A stretch of DNA of 64,000 bases from Epiperipatus broadwayi (GCA_028023455.1 JAQFVV010006310.1:2976001-3040000); one strand, 5' to 3'; positions 22,210-35,270 are shown, numbered from the stretch's first letter. Program-made: numbers and translations. Notes: generated by a model from the sequence alone, not told the origin.

Positions 22210-23635
22210 TTTTATATATAAAATTTGATAGTCATGTTTTTAATTTATGTGTTTGTTTTTTTAACAAATTTTTTCAATATTCTTTATTCATAATTTTATT
22301 TTTACGGCTATAATATTATAATTAGATGATCTGCATTTGAGTGAATATACATATTCCTTGTAAGCAGCCATTCTCAAACAAGTATGGTCATTCCAACTCC
22401 AAAAGAAAAAAAATTAAATTAAAAAAAATCCAATAGTAATAGTAATGCATTAGAAATTGGTTTTTGCAATGATTATATAAACCAATCTGTAAATATTAAA
22501 TACATCCACATGTATTATTTTATTCATTTTATATTTTGTAATACAGTGTTTAATTTCCTCTCCAGCAAATGTTTCTTTTTTGAAATATTTCAACATCATG
22601 TCTAATTGTAATAGTCTATCTTCAGCCATATCTTACCAATAAATACAAACATTGAACTTCTTTAGAATATTATTGAGATAATCCTTATAATGTATATGGA
22701 GTCTATCTCTCCCACAAAAATCATTCTGAAGTTTGCTATTTAGCATCCTTTTAGGAAATCTTGTGTTATCCATTTGTTTCACCAGTCCAATTTCAATAAA
22801 GATTTGATTTTATAATAATGGACTCATATAATTAACATCACATCCAAATATATATAGATTGATTAGTCTTATGATCTTGTCATCCTTAAATGAAATTTTT
22901 CTAATGGTTTTATATTACATCGATAAGGTAATTGTAGTAGTTATTTCATTGTGATAAAATATTCTTTTTGTTTAAATTTAAATGAATATACATTATATAG
23001 TACTCATAAATCAGTTTTGAATTATGATTCAATTTGAAATTTTTCAGATGTAAATTCACTTTTCATGATTTTTAAATAATTGTCTTTTTATTTTTTTATT
23101 TTATCAAAAACTTATCAGTTTATCTTTTTCATTTCTTATTCTTAGACCATAATCTCCAAAAGATTTTTATAATTTTTACCTTGACATAATATGTTATATA
23201 TACTCTTTCATTTTCATTATACAAGTCATATTTTTTTCTTTGTCCTACCATTAAACTTTTCAATTTTCTCATACAAAATATTAACATTATCAGTTACCAT
23301 TTTCAATAGTAGCTATCTAAATCACCTACAAAATCCTATTACTTAATAAATAGTAATGAATAATAATAAATTTTGCTCTTTTTTTTTTTAAAAAAAAAAA
23401 AAAGCCCATTAATTCGAGTATATAAATGATTCAGTGAAAATATTAAATGTGTTAATAATAAATGTATTAAGCGATTTTCGGTCATCTTTGACTATGGTGT
23501 TCAGCACTGAAAACACATTAAGTCTATATTTTTATATAAATTTTTCTGAATATATTGTATTGCTACTGTCTTTAATTTATTATATTTTAATTAACACTAT
23601 TGTATTTTTCTTATTTGTTCTATATTTAGCTTAAA
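22210..23635. other. AT-rich intronic sequence, no gene
   Basis: No coding or repeat structure recognised apart from poly-A/T tracts around 23380. Confidence 0.6.
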
Positions 23636-23641
23636 CGTCTT

Positions 23642-23724
23642 GCATTGGTGGTCGAGAGGTCAGCGCAACTGCCTTGCACTTGCAGGCAGTTGCCTGGGTT
23701 GCGGGTTCGCGTCCCGGCCGATGC
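23642..23724 (+). repeat. tRNA-like sequence (pseudogene or SINE head)
   Basis: An 83-nt segment with a 7-bp acceptor-like stem (GCATTGG / CCGATGC, one G-U), an A-box-like TGGTCGAGAGG, a B-box-like GGTTCGCGTCC and a T stem with 4 of 5 pairs. The middle folds as a perfect 9-bp hairpin, GCAACTGCC / GGCAGTTGC, with an 11-nt loop instead of a normal anticodon arm. The D arm is poor. It is therefore probably a tRNA pseudogene or the head of a short SINE, not a working tRNA. The anticodon is unassignable. Confidence 0.55.
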
Positions 23725-23739
23725 TATGTCACTTAAAAA

Positions 23740-25230
23740 ATATATATATTTTAACTACCATGTTATTTAGTTTTTTATATTAAAAATTATATTATTGTAT
23801 ATATATTATTTATGATGCAAAATTCTATTTCCCACATATATATATATTAATATTTTATATTTTTGTTTTAAATTTATATATATTATGTACACTCATGTAT
23901 GAAAATAGATTATATATCTATATATGCTTAAATAAACACATGTTTAAAAAATAACTTAAAATTGCTAGCAATTTTCATGCTTTTTTTGTTTTATCGCAAA
24001 GAGTATTAAAGTTCTTTTTATCGCATGATCTGAACACATCACTCTTTAATAAATGAATCATCTTCATTATAATTGGTATGTGTTGTTTGTTCTCTCTCTT
24101 TTTTTTAAAATAAATTAACTGCTTGATTTGTGTCTTAATTACAAAGCAACCAAACTAACTTATGTATGGTTAGTTAATGTTTCAGAGATATTTTTGCATG
24201 AGTTTAAAATTACATTCTTGTTGCTAAATTTTAGATGACTATTTTTTGTTTGTTGTTGTTGTCTTTTAATGAAACTCTCAAGTCTTTTCGTCATATTATT
24301 TCAATCATGTTTGATTTTTTTCATTATAATTTTCGCTGCATTTTTAGTAACTTATTTTTGTTTGTCGTTGTTTAAATTAGACTAATCAATTATCCAGTAA
24401 TAAAATTATTTTGTTTTAATTATGAAATACTTGTGTCCCCCCCCCCTCACTGAGGTCACATAGATTTGATCATTAGTAAAAGGGATTTAATTTCATAAAT
24501 AATGGATTAGTTGCTGATGTTGTTTTTTATTGTAAATTTATTTAGCTAACATCAATTTGATTTTATCGTTTTTAATAATAAAACTTTGCTTATATCATTT
24601 TGCTTTTTTAATTATTATTACGATATGCACATTCATATTTAGTTATTAACACTTACATCATATACGTACACACATTTAAGTACACAGTACATATATAGTC
24701 TGACATATTCGTAATTTTAGTAAACATTGTTTTGAAATTCTAACTCGTCCATGAAAATGATTATACATTCTTTATTCTTATTACCTGTTTATTGTCTACA
24801 TGATCATTAGAATCTGAAATTTGTTTGCTAAGTCATTAAATATCTTGAATGAGGTTTAACTATGTTTGTTTGTTTTAATGCGATGTTAAAATCCTTAATT
24901 AACCGTCAAAGTTGTTTATAATTGACTATTGAAGAAATAATTCTTAATTAATTGTATTGTATTTCTTAATTGATTTAATTTTTACTTTAGTTTTTGTTAT
25001 TGTTGCTAAAGCAATTTGATTATGAAATATTTAGAATGAGAAACGAATTATGACTAATGAGGATTAATAAATATTGCGACTATATTTATTAATTATTTCC
25101 ACCTCCCCACAATTTCATAATCTATAATGGAGGAAAAATCCAATAAAGACAGATGAAATAATTTAAATTTACTATAATTATAAATAAGAAAGTTAGTTAA
25201 GCAAATCACACACTAACTATAAACAAAAAT
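23740..25230. other. AT-rich intronic sequence, no gene
   Basis: Nothing recognised beyond AT microsatellites and a C9 run near 24437. Confidence 0.6.
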
Positions 25231-25236
25231 CGAATA

Positions 25237-25345
25237 CTTTATTGCTCCGGAGTTTATAAAAAAATTAAGTATCAGAAGTGACAGAGCTAGACATGACTTT
25301 AAGTTCCAAAGTCTGTCATTCTACTACTGCACTAAAGACACATCA
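25237..25345 (-). repeat. SINE family A copy
   Basis: Contains GACAGAGCTAGACATG and GTCTGTCATTCTACT, shared with copies at 38.4, 53.8 and 62.8 kb (-) and 38.7, 47.6 and 63.6 kb (+). The family has a degenerate tRNA-like head (A-box-like TTTAGTAGAATGG, B-box-like GGATCnnnAGTCC) and a conserved tail around CTTATGAA...AATAAA. Confidence 0.6.
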
Positions 25346-25544
25346 CAATGAATAATATCTAGTCATCCTATTAGTGCATTGTATAATATTATTTATATTT
25401 GAGTGTATATTTATAATTTTTTATAACAATCATTTATACATAGTAATTATCAATTCAATCTACTTACAAATTATAATAAATAATAATATCCACACAATTT
25501 ATACTATAATAAAAATTAAAAAAAACTAATGTAGTATTTCCATG

Positions 25545-25905
25545 CCCTAAAGATAAAATTCCTTTGGAGTGTCATGGTGTAAATGAAATTCCATATGGAA
25601 TTTTTTTACATTTATACATTGAACAGACCAATCATAGAATAAACATAAGGAAAGAAAAACACATTTTGGCAGTTTGAGAAAAATCTAATTTATCAGCCAT
25701 TTATTCACACATTAAATTAACTAACCATCACATCAATTTTAATAAAATACATATTCTAGCAAAATTGAACAATATGACCAGAGACTGCTGAGAGAAGCTA
25801 TAGAACTGTTTAAAAGGCCTAATAACATAAATGAAAAGTGTGAATTAAAGAAAATTAACAATATTTTCAGAAAGGTATTGAATAATAAAATGTTTTTAAA
25901 ATTTC
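25545..25905 (+). pseudogene. Penelope-like element relic, GIY-YIG part
   Basis: Reading through stops and frame changes gives GVYEIPYG then YIYIEQTNHRINIRKEKH, the GIY-YIG nuclease start (usually Y.I.C......YIGQT.R). Next come AIYSHIKLTNHHINFN and a tail matching LLREAIELFKRPNNINE. Order and motifs match the C terminus of PLE proteins of a lineage different from the copies at 2.6 and 12 kb. No reverse transcriptase part was recognised upstream. Confidence 0.65.
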
Positions 25906-25959
25906 TCAACCAATAGAATTTGATAATGACTGAGAAAATAACAAGGGAGGGAAAATAAA

Positions 25960-27550
25960 TCTTACCATACACATGCTTATGATTTGAGAAAGAAGAAGCT
26001 CTGAGGAAAGTACTTGTTATTGTACTGAAGTGTCAATTATTTAACTATTATATTTTTATTATAAGGAAGCTCCTGGAAATAATACTATGAATTCATCATT
26101 TATCCATGAGAATACTAGAATTACAATTATAATGTATATGTATATTTAAATTTTTTTGAGGATTTTATTTCTATAATTTTTTATTTTCTTGATTTGATTT
26201 ACACATTTCTAATTTAAGTACTTTCATATAATAATCATTTATTTGTAGTAATTAGCTTCATAATGTACAGTCCTGGCATAGTACTTTTAATCTATATGTA
26301 AATATGCATTTTCCCACTGTTTCTTTTCCTTCTCTTTGTCTTGAATATAATCACACCATAGAATAGAAATCATCATGTCAGTATATGGAGCGATTGATGT
26401 TAATTTTCAGGATCAAACTGATGAGATTCTTGTTCCGGAATTAAGTATAATACCTAAATGATTGTTGGTCTTTTCTATGAGTGACTAGCTTCTTTTTGTT
26501 TTTACTTATATGCTTGTGCACAGTTTTATACCAAGTTTTATACAATTCTGTAAGCACAATTTACTATATGTCCTGGATATATATTTATATATTTGACAAG
26601 CAGTTTATAATTATTACAATTATAATATGGCACTGAATATTGTTAATAAACAGATCCTGATATGGAGAATTGAACCTGTTTAATATTTAAAATAATTTTG
26701 AAACCAGTCCCATATGTAGTAGCACTTATAATAATGAGTCCTACTTGACGATTTTTTGCTATGTTAGTGCTGCTTTTAAAGTATGCATGCATTTTTTAAC
26801 ATCTTTAATGTTTTAGTCTGAAAATTAGAATGCTGAATGTTTTTTTTTCAAGATATAAGTATTTATACATATCTCTAGTGGTTTTCAAACTTTATAAAGC
26901 TATTACATATTGTGTATCATATATGTGTTTATGTTAATATATGACATATATAATAAATTATAGTATAAATTTAAAGAAATATTATTAAATATTTTTATTA
27001 TCTTCATTTTTATGACATTAATAAAGTATTTTATTACATTTACAATATATATATATATATGCATTGTAATGGTTACTATTAACAATATAAACAGAAGTAG
27101 AATATACAAGCAAATGATATGACTAGTAATTGATTAATTAAGACTCATTCTGTATACAAATACTTATTTGCTTCTAATACTGTACATTCCATATATCACG
27201 CGTCAGAGAGCATGTTCTCATAGCTATGAGAGGATTTTCTTTCTATGAATAATGTGTGTGGCATTAATTATATATATTTGTTAACATGTGTGGTATAAAA
27301 AGTATTATAGCAATATGATAAATAAGTGTAAGCAATTTGTATTTTATCAAATATCAAGGTATTTTATTCTATACTTGCTTTAGTAAATGCATAAAATAAC
27401 AATTAATAATTCAGTAAATATGAAATAATTTATTAATGACAAAATAAAGTAATAAATCAATAAGTAGATAATGAAACAAATCACTAGAATTTTCTTTAGA
27501 GACTTTTTTTCTTGAATACTTTTCAAGTCAGAAATTATAATAAAAGTTCA
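25960..27550. other. AT-rich intronic sequence, no gene
   Basis: No coding motif or repeat boundary recognised. A short (AT)n tract lies near 27047. Confidence 0.6.
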
Positions 27551-27562
27551 AATGCTTTAGCT

Positions 27563-28130
27563 CAGGGGTGGGCAATTGTTTTGGATCGGGGGCTGCAGAG
27601 GTTGGCAAAGGGCCATATCAGGGGCTGCTTTATGGAAGCAAGGTTAGCGGAGGGCCGCACCTTTTTTCATGACACAATAAACACACTGCTTTATTACCTA
27701 TATTACCAAAGAAGTATTTGTTTGTCCATTTCTCATTAAACACACAACATTTCCACTAAAGTTGGAAGTGTAAAGATTTGCTAATGCAAAGACAAAATTG
27801 AAATTAACCAGATCAACTGGAAAAGCATTGCACATCGTATCTACACTGCGCATGTGTATTGATGTGGCCATCCTAGTGGGAAATACAAGACGAAGCTTCG
27901 GTTGCACATGGGAAGGAAAACCAGATCAACTGGAAAAGCATTGCACATCGTATCTACACTGCGCATGTGTATTGATGTGGCCATCCTAGTGGGAAATACG
28001 AGACGAAGCTTCGGTTGCACCCGGGAAGGAAATCCAGTTCAAGGTGGATTTTTCTGATTGTCTTAGTGGGCCACATAAAAACTCTTACCGGGCCGCATGT
28101 GGCCCTCAGGCCGCTATTTTCCCACCCCTG
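27563..28130. mobile_element. hAT-type MITE with 8-bp TSD
   Basis: Terminal inverted repeats CAGGGGTGGG... and ...CCCACCCCTG are typical of hAT elements. They are flanked by an exact 8-bp duplication CTTTAGCT (27555-27562 and 28131-28138), the hAT target size. The 568-bp body has no transposase, so it is non-autonomous. It contains a 113-bp tandem duplication (27806-28031). It is GC-richer than the host intron. Confidence 0.95.
27806..28031. repeat. 113-bp tandem duplication in the hAT MITE
   Basis: Two copies starting AACCAGATCAACTGG (27806 and 27919) differ by only a few bases (ACAAGA/ACGAGA, ACATGG/ACCCGG). Confidence 0.92.
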
Positions 28131-28139
28131 CTTTAGCTC

Positions 28140-31100
28140 TTTATAACTTTATGCGATAACTTCTTACATAAAAAAAAGAAAAATTATTATCATTTATTTC
28201 TAGATAGCTTTTCTGGAAATAGTTTTATTTACTTTATTATTAGGAATTGTGATACAGTTCATGCTATAAATAATTCAAGTTCAAATATATTCTTATAGTT
28301 CCTTCATGAATAAAAAAAAACATTGTCATTTTTGATAGTTTCAAAAATAGTTTTCATTTTTTAGTTTTTTTTTTAAGTTGAATATTTTTTCCATTTATTT
28401 GTCCTAAATATTCACAAAGAAAAAATAATGTAAAAGCGCTAAAGATTCTGGCTTTAGAATATCTTACCTTTTCTTGGAATTCTTTCTTTTTCCTTTAAGA
28501 AACATTAAACAAAACATTAAATGCAATTACATGGAGTGTTGATATTTTATTTTTTCTTAAAACAATCTTCTAGACTATTCATTTGTGAAGTTCCATTTAT
28601 CTCTAGCAGATTTGACTAGTTATAGGGAAGATATTAAGCATTGTACTAGGGATAAAAACTGATGGGCTATTTGCTTTAATCTAGCAAGCCATCTTACATA
28701 AAAGTTTTAATATCCAGAATATTTTCATCACTTCTAGTAAATTAAAATATTTGTAAATTTACACTTCTTGTATAGTTTAACTTAATAGATTTGTTTTACA
28801 TCCTCCTCTATTTTGAGTAAGAGTGAGTGAGAGAGAGAAAAAAAAAATCTCATTTCAATATTTTTGACTTCATTTGCATATAAAAGCTTTTGTTGGTTTT
28901 ATAAATTTCGGAGGTCATCTTCATAACAAATTTAAAGACTATTTGTTTTTAAATTAAGGGATAATTAAGTAAATAAATGTAACAACTTGTGCATGTTACA
29001 ATTTTCCCTTTATTTTAATCCTACATGTATGTACATGTATATATTTATATGCGTAAATGAGTACACAAACCTTGGTTTTCAAAAGTATTTGTATGTAACT
29101 TTGATTTTGCTAATATAATAGTTACAATATATATATATATATATATGGATTTCTATTTACTACCTACCATATTGTAATATTACTTTAAGAACAATTTGTT
29201 GATACTCTATTGATATATGTAAGCATAAGGGCAGTATGATATGATTTACATATTATAATCAACTACTTGTTGCCATTTATAATATATATTGTGAGGATAC
29301 ATTTAACTGACCACATGAAAATCGCCGTAAATACGTGCATCATAAAGACTGAATCTACCAACACAATCAAAAGCACATTATTGATTATAAGTTAATATGC
29401 TTGTGTAAAATTGTCATTAAAGTTATATTATTGACAATACTAATGTATATGTATATCAAATCCTTAAATTAAGCAAACAAAAATCTAAAAACAGAAGAAA
29501 GAAATCATTAATGTTAAATTGTTTTATTATTATTAATCCATCATTAAACTATAAAAAGATCAAAATGGCATTAACAATGAAAGCAAAGCATGAACTTGAG
29601 ACCCACAATCTAAAAATAAAACATAAGGCAAGATAGAACACTTTTGTTCTTTTTAAGAAAAAAGGAAGGCAAATAAATTACATTATCAAAAAAAGATCTT
29701 GATAAATTCTTAAAATCGGTTTGTCATATTAACTATCCTTAATATTGAAATTCATAAACCAGTCTTATTGCAATTTGAGGAAGTTGATTAAAGGACCCAT
29801 TTTAATTTTATAAAGTTTATATTTTTAACCCAAGTTATAAGCTAGAAAGAATGAACCATGCATGGCTAAGAAGTGATAAAACATTGTGGGGATGGAGCTG
29901 CTCATCAAAGAAACATGATTCCAGATATGATTGTCATTTTAAATTAACATCATGATGACCATGATAGTAAAAGATCCATAGTGTGCCAAAATTAAGCAAA
30001 GAAATGATCTCAACATAGGAAAAATAGTTTATAAAAGAGTGTGAGTCACCAACATGAAGACCCAGATAGTGACCAAAGATTATCCAATGGAATACCATTC
30101 AGTTCATGCAAAGGAACTTTTCTAAAAGCAAGGATACTCACACATTTCACAATGTGAATTACAAGGCTTTGAACTATGGCTAGACTACACTGAATTAACT
30201 TCCCAAATTATATTTTCATATATTTTTAGTATTCTTATTTTGTTTGTTAAATGGTTTCTTTCTTTTGAAACAGAGTCGATCCATCCAACCTTCAATTATT
30301 CTAAAGGGAGGGGAGCTATCAGTTCAATTTTTGTTTTGTTTTTCAATTAATATTAAAATTTAGGGGCAAATTCCCAACTTGCTTGCCAATTGTTACATCA
30401 GTCTACTGACTTGAAAGGTGAGACTTTAATCTTATTCAATATTAAGCACTGACATTTTGACAGATACAATATTTTTTTTGTTAATGTTTGTGTTTAATTA
30501 ACTTAATTATTTGTTATTTGGAATGCATGACTAACTCTTGAATGACTGATCTGATCTATCATAGATCCATATAATGACAGAATATGAGGGGTTCAGAATG
30601 ACCAAATGATTTCATGGAATTTTAGTCATCAAAGAATTAATTGTTAAGATATAGTTTCAAATTATCTTCAATATAAATTTGAGTTTGTTAAATTGGAATG
30701 GGGAATGACTATCCTTCGTAGAGATTATGGATTGATAAATGGTTAATGAATACAAATTGAATGATGATCATGCTCATACAATCATTAAATGTTAAATATG
30801 TATTCCACTTTGTTAAAAAGAATTATGAATAGCCATCATCATCAAAATCAATTTGTAAATATTATGTATTAAATCAAATTAGTTGTTTGTTGTTTGATTT
30901 TTCTATTTTCCAATGAATCATACTACATGCATATCCAATGTACATATCAAATATTGAATAATCATAATGAGGATCAAGAGAGGTGAATTAAGGTAAGTTG
31001 TGCAAGTGTAAGTCCCATCCCACTCTATCATTAATCATCATGGGACCACTTCCTAAAACTTAGATAAATCAGCAAATAACTGATTTGTCTTATCATGTGT

Positions 31101-32690
31101 AATGCCCTTCCACAAAGATCAAATGGGTGATCATAATTAACTACACCTCACAAGGAGAACAGCTCACCTGTTACAACCAGTGTATAATGCTATACTGAAA
31201 TAATATAGAAAAAACGTGAATTCAGCTAACACTAATCCTTCAGCAGTACTATTTGTGTCAACAAAGTTCAATTTAAGCAGGTGGTTGATTAATTGGAATT
31301 TTGTTAAAACATATAGTGCTGCTAGAAGAACTAACATTAAGTGTGTTATATATATATACATACATAATAAACCATGAATTACCAATAGCTAGGTGGATTT
31401 AAGATGTAAATCACATGACAATGGCCAAATGTAAATAAACATAATTTGCATAAAGGATGAAATCCATCTTTTATCTATAAACGTTGCTTTCCAACAGATT
31501 GTAGATTGTATGATTACTACACGCTTTGACTGCTGTCATATGATATACGGATATACGTACGTGTATATATTCTATTTTACAAATACCATAATTTTAACCA
31601 ACATCAATTTATAATAATCATTTTTTTAATAAATTTATAAATGATTTATAATCACTTTTATTAGATTAAAAATTATTGTATTTCTTTTCAAAAAAATACG
31701 TAAATAATAGATTGTTTTAGACATCTATATATATAGAAAGTGCTCAAAACCAGAAATGAATAATTTATTTTAGCAATATGAGAAGGGGGGGGGGGTCTTT
31801 TATTGGTGAAAATTCACTTTATAGCTCATACACTAATTTTAGTTCTTTGTTTCTACCATTTAAAAAATATAAAAAGTAGGAAGAATTCATGTGATTCTTT
31901 TTTTCCAAAGTTGATTTTAGCTTTATATAAAAAGAATGTTTCATTTATTTATTTTAAATATTAACTGAAATATAATTTTTTTAATAATGAAATGTGAAGT
32001 CTGCTATAACAAAGGCTTTTACTATGACTAAATTGTACAAAAATATCTTTGTCATGTTTTTTACGATTTAAATTATTTAATGTTTACTTACTGTTTATTT
32101 GTAACTTTAGCAATGAAAATATATTTGTATTTTTTTTTTAAATTATTCTACAATATACTTATAATAATTTGGCTATAAGCCTGGGAATCATCGTTAGAAA
32201 GCTGATTGATGTTGTAGTGAGAAAAAAATTCCAAATGAAAAAGGCTGTAAGACTTTAATGTACCCAAATGCTATGATGAGTGCTTAAGGGGGGCATATTT
32301 GCAAAATATTTTTTTTCTGAAAAGCAGAGGTAATGCTATCAAAATAATATCAATAATAATTCCAAATGAAAAAGTATAAGTAATATTATTTTTATTACTT
32401 TAGTTATACTTTTAAGAATTTGACTTTAGCTTTCGTCATAATGTCAGAAAAGCAATTAAAATGTAGTATCAAAATAATAATTTCCCAGCAAATAAAGGGA
32501 AACTAAAGTGATAATTTATTAGTACTGTATAGGTTTATTTTGACTTTTAGAAGATTATTAATTTTCACTGTGAATTATTAGAATGCATCATCAAGAAAAA
32601 TAATAATTTCCATTCCGAAAATAGAATTATTGCAATTGAAATAGTTAAAACAATTTTATGTGAATTTTCATTTGAGGACATTTATGTTAT
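28140..32690. other. AT-rich intronic sequence, no gene
   Basis: No supported gene. 29830-30230 is slightly less AT-rich but gave no convincing protein reading. It holds an (AT)n tract (about 29128) and a G run (about 31783). Confidence 0.5.
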
Positions 32691-33024
32691 GTGGTACTGT
32701 GGTATTAGAGCTGCGACTTGAAGAATTATAATCGTTTAATCATTAAATTAATTAGGTTATTAAATCAAAAACATATTTTAAAATCTACATTAAAAAAAAA
32801 CAATTTAACAAAAAAAAATACGAAAAGTATTAATGCGAAAAATAGTTAAAAAGCGTGTTTAAATCAAATTGAGTGTGTGTTTGCATGTGCATATTCTGCA
32901 TAATCTATTTTAATACATTGTACAGGCTTACACCTGCATTTATATATGTAATATATGCGGGATTCGACACGACCTACAACTCTCAGTGCCATCTTATATT
33001 GGTGACGCACCTGATCACACACAT

Positions 33025-33090
33025 GTTGAAAAGATAAATAATTACCAATATCCGTATTTTGTGCTAGACCAGCACTCATTAAAGTATAAG
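33025..33090 (-). ncRNA. decayed hammerhead motif, left arm
   Basis: Mirror copy of the motif at 33148-33208. Stem II GTGCT/AGCAC is perfect here, but the core reads TTAATGA and GAAA has become AAAA. The latter fits C-to-T loss of a methylated CpG on the other strand. Probably inactive. Confidence 0.6.
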
Positions 33091-33147
33091 GATTGGTTGG
33101 TTATCTTAATATAGAGCTGAGTACTAATTATATATATGTGTGGAGAT

Positions 33148-33208
33148 GGTAATCTGAACCAACTGATGAGTACTGGTTTAGCACGAAATACGTATATTGG
33201 TGATTATT
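33148..33208 (+). ncRNA. hammerhead ribozyme, near-complete
   Basis: Right arm of the foldback. The core CTGATGA is at 33163-33169. Stem II GTACT/AGCAC (33170-33174 / 33180-33184, loop GGTTT) has one A-C mismatch. GAAA starts at 33185. Stem III ATA/TAT is at 33188-33190 / 33193-33195 with a CG loop. The cleavage triplet ATA puts the cut after 33196. Stem I ACCAA/TTGGT (33158-33162 / 33197-33201) is extended past a TGA bulge by GGTAATC/GATTATT (33148-33154 / 33202-33208). All invariant core residues are present. Self-cleavage is predicted, not shown. Confidence 0.78.
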
Positions 33209-34075
33209 TATTTTTCAACATGTGTGTGATCATGTGAGTCAGCAATATAAGATGGCACTGAGAGTTGTAGGTCGTGTGAAAGTCTGAGTTCGAATCCTGC
33301 ATATATTACATATATAAATGCAGGTTTAAGCCTGTACAATGTATTAAAATAGATTATGCAGAATATGCACGTGCAAACACACATTCAATTTGATTTAAAC
33401 AGGCATTTTAACTATTCTTCACATTAATGCTTTTCATATTTTTTTTTTTGTTAAATTGTTGTTGTTTTTTTTAAATGTAGATTTTAAAATATGTTTTTGA
33501 TTTAATAACCTAATTAATTTAATGATTAAATGGTTATAATTCTTCATGTCGCAGCTCTAATACCACAGTACCTATGTTATTTATGTGCTTTTAAAAGTTT
33601 TATTTTAACTGTCATTAAAATCAATCTATACATTATGCACAGAAATTAAATTTAAAAGTATTTTTATATTTTTGATTTTGTATTATTATTTCCTGTTTAA
33701 TTGATTGTATTGTATGATATCTTTGCTTTAGGCTACAAGCTTGGGACAGATTATTCCTATATATATATATTTGAAAGTAAGCTACAATAAATAGATGATG
33801 TAACAAATGACTTCTGGAATTAATTATCATGTTTATTATAACAAACATTATCATATGCTTTTTTATTATTATTACGTTTTTTTTTTTATAAATGTAATTG
33901 TTTAAAGATTTGCTGTAATTTGTAACAATAATAAAGATTTGTTCATTTTAATCCCATGTAAATCATTATGCAGAAGGATGTAGAACAGACTCCTGAATGA
34001 TTGAGATTACTTTTTTAATTTTGCTTTTAAATGTTTTAATTAATTGTGTGGTTCTCGTAGAATAGCTGCTAAATC

Positions 34076-34090
34076 CCACTCGATGGCGCA
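34076..34090 (+). promoter_or_regulatory. CTCF-type motif candidate in left TIR
   Basis: CCACTCGATGGCGCA matches 13 of 15 positions of the CTCF core. The right TIR carries an inverted copy at 35271-35285. Confidence 0.3.
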
Positions 34091-34430
34091 CTTTTCACGC
34101 TAAAATTATAAAATATGATCATTCACGGGCCGTTAATTATAATCATTTTGATGTGTTTTTTGTAATGCGAAAATAAAAACAAAAAGAAAATCGTCTTTTT
34201 TAAATATTACTTAATTTTAAATATTATTTTTTATTAATGTATACAAATTAAATGATAATAATAAATGTAAAATAAAATAAACAAATTACAATTTGATTCG
34301 TCTTTTTTAGTTTTCTTTTTATTAGAAAAAATCAATTTTCTATCGGAGATTTTTTCTATCGAAGATTTTGTTTACCGCTAGTTTTTATTTCAAATAGAAT
34401 GATAACTAAAAGTAAAACTTGTTACGTTTA

Positions 34431-34545
34431 TGGTTAGGATTAGGGTTAGCTTTAGGGTTAGGATTAGGGTTAGTTTTAGGATTAGCTATAGGGTTAGCTT
34501 TAGGGTTAGTTTTAGGGTTAGTTTTAGGGTTAGCTTTAGGGTTTT
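34431..34545 (+). repeat. degenerate TTAGGG-type tandem repeat
   Basis: About 115 bp of GGGTTAG, TTTAGGGTTAG and GATTAGGG variants, mostly as 11-12-bp units. It lies inside the TIR element. It resembles telomeric repeat but is irregular, so it may be an element-borne minisatellite rather than a telomere scar. Confidence 0.85.
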
Positions 34546-35270
34546 ACGGTTAAAATAAAAAATATCAAAATCGTATTTTTGTAAATATTTTTTTTTTACT
34601 AACATCTATAAAATAAATGATAACAATAAACGTAAACTATATTCAACAAAGAATAACAGTAGTCTGAGAAAAGAAAGAAACTAAAACTTTTTTAAACAAC
34701 GACAAATATATATATATAAAATGTTTATAATATATGCTTTTTATGACATTTAAAAAAACAGTGTACAATTAATTGTACTTTTCTTACTGGATATTTTTGT
34801 GTTAACGCTTTTTTTTTATTTCAAAAATATACACACTGTACAATCTTAAAATGTCTCGTGGAATGTTACGAACAGTACGTTACTTGACTCGTTACCTAAT
34901 TCCAAATAACTTTATTCATATATCTCGTCAACATTTACTACTTAAAACTTCAATACACTACGGTGTAAAAAGTCTGTTAATTATTACTTTACAAAATCTG
35001 AACATTTCAATACTTTAAAATAAAAAAAATCCAATGAAAACAACATTTCCATCCAATTCAAAAAAACACACCCTCTCCCCAAGCCGTAATCATTTTATAA
35101 ACTGTGCGAATTCGCAAAATGTATTTGCTGCGTAAAACATACATGCTGTACTGCGATGCGACATAGCGGCCTGCAATCTGTAGCACAACAAAAAAGTTGT
35201 ATTATAGAAAATGCAGGTTCGAAGGTGTCGGCTGCGGAAACGGCATTTTTATGTGTTTTAGCGTGAAAAC

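Larger units (their letters stand above)
32693..33572. mobile_element. foldback element with hammerhead ribozymes
   Basis: An 880-bp inverted repeat. Arms of roughly 385 bp (32693-33079 and 33164-33572) surround an unpaired centre of about 85 bp. Ends are GGTACTGTGG... / ...CCACAGTACC, flanked by TATGT on both sides (32688-32692, 33573-33577). Near the ends, GAGCTGCGAC and alternating TAATC/GATTA motifs recall hAT-like termini. Each arm contains a SINE-like body with a hammerhead motif, a B-box-like GAGTTCGAATCCTG (right arm, about 33287) and a tail hairpin. Arms have diverged by several percent. Confidence 0.85.

Noticed and set aside
23642-23724. Functional tRNA-Cys(GCA) gene
   Set aside because: A GCA triplet can be placed in a 7-nt loop, but the D arm, base 37 and the B-box are abnormal. 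A pseudogene or SINE is more likely.
29830-30230. Possible mariner transposase relic
   Set aside because: A WGWS-like string was the only hint. No D,D motifs and no TIRs.
34431-34545. True interstitial telomere
   Set aside because: Units are irregular and enclosed by TIRs of a DNA element, so a telomere fusion or repair scar is not the simplest explanation.
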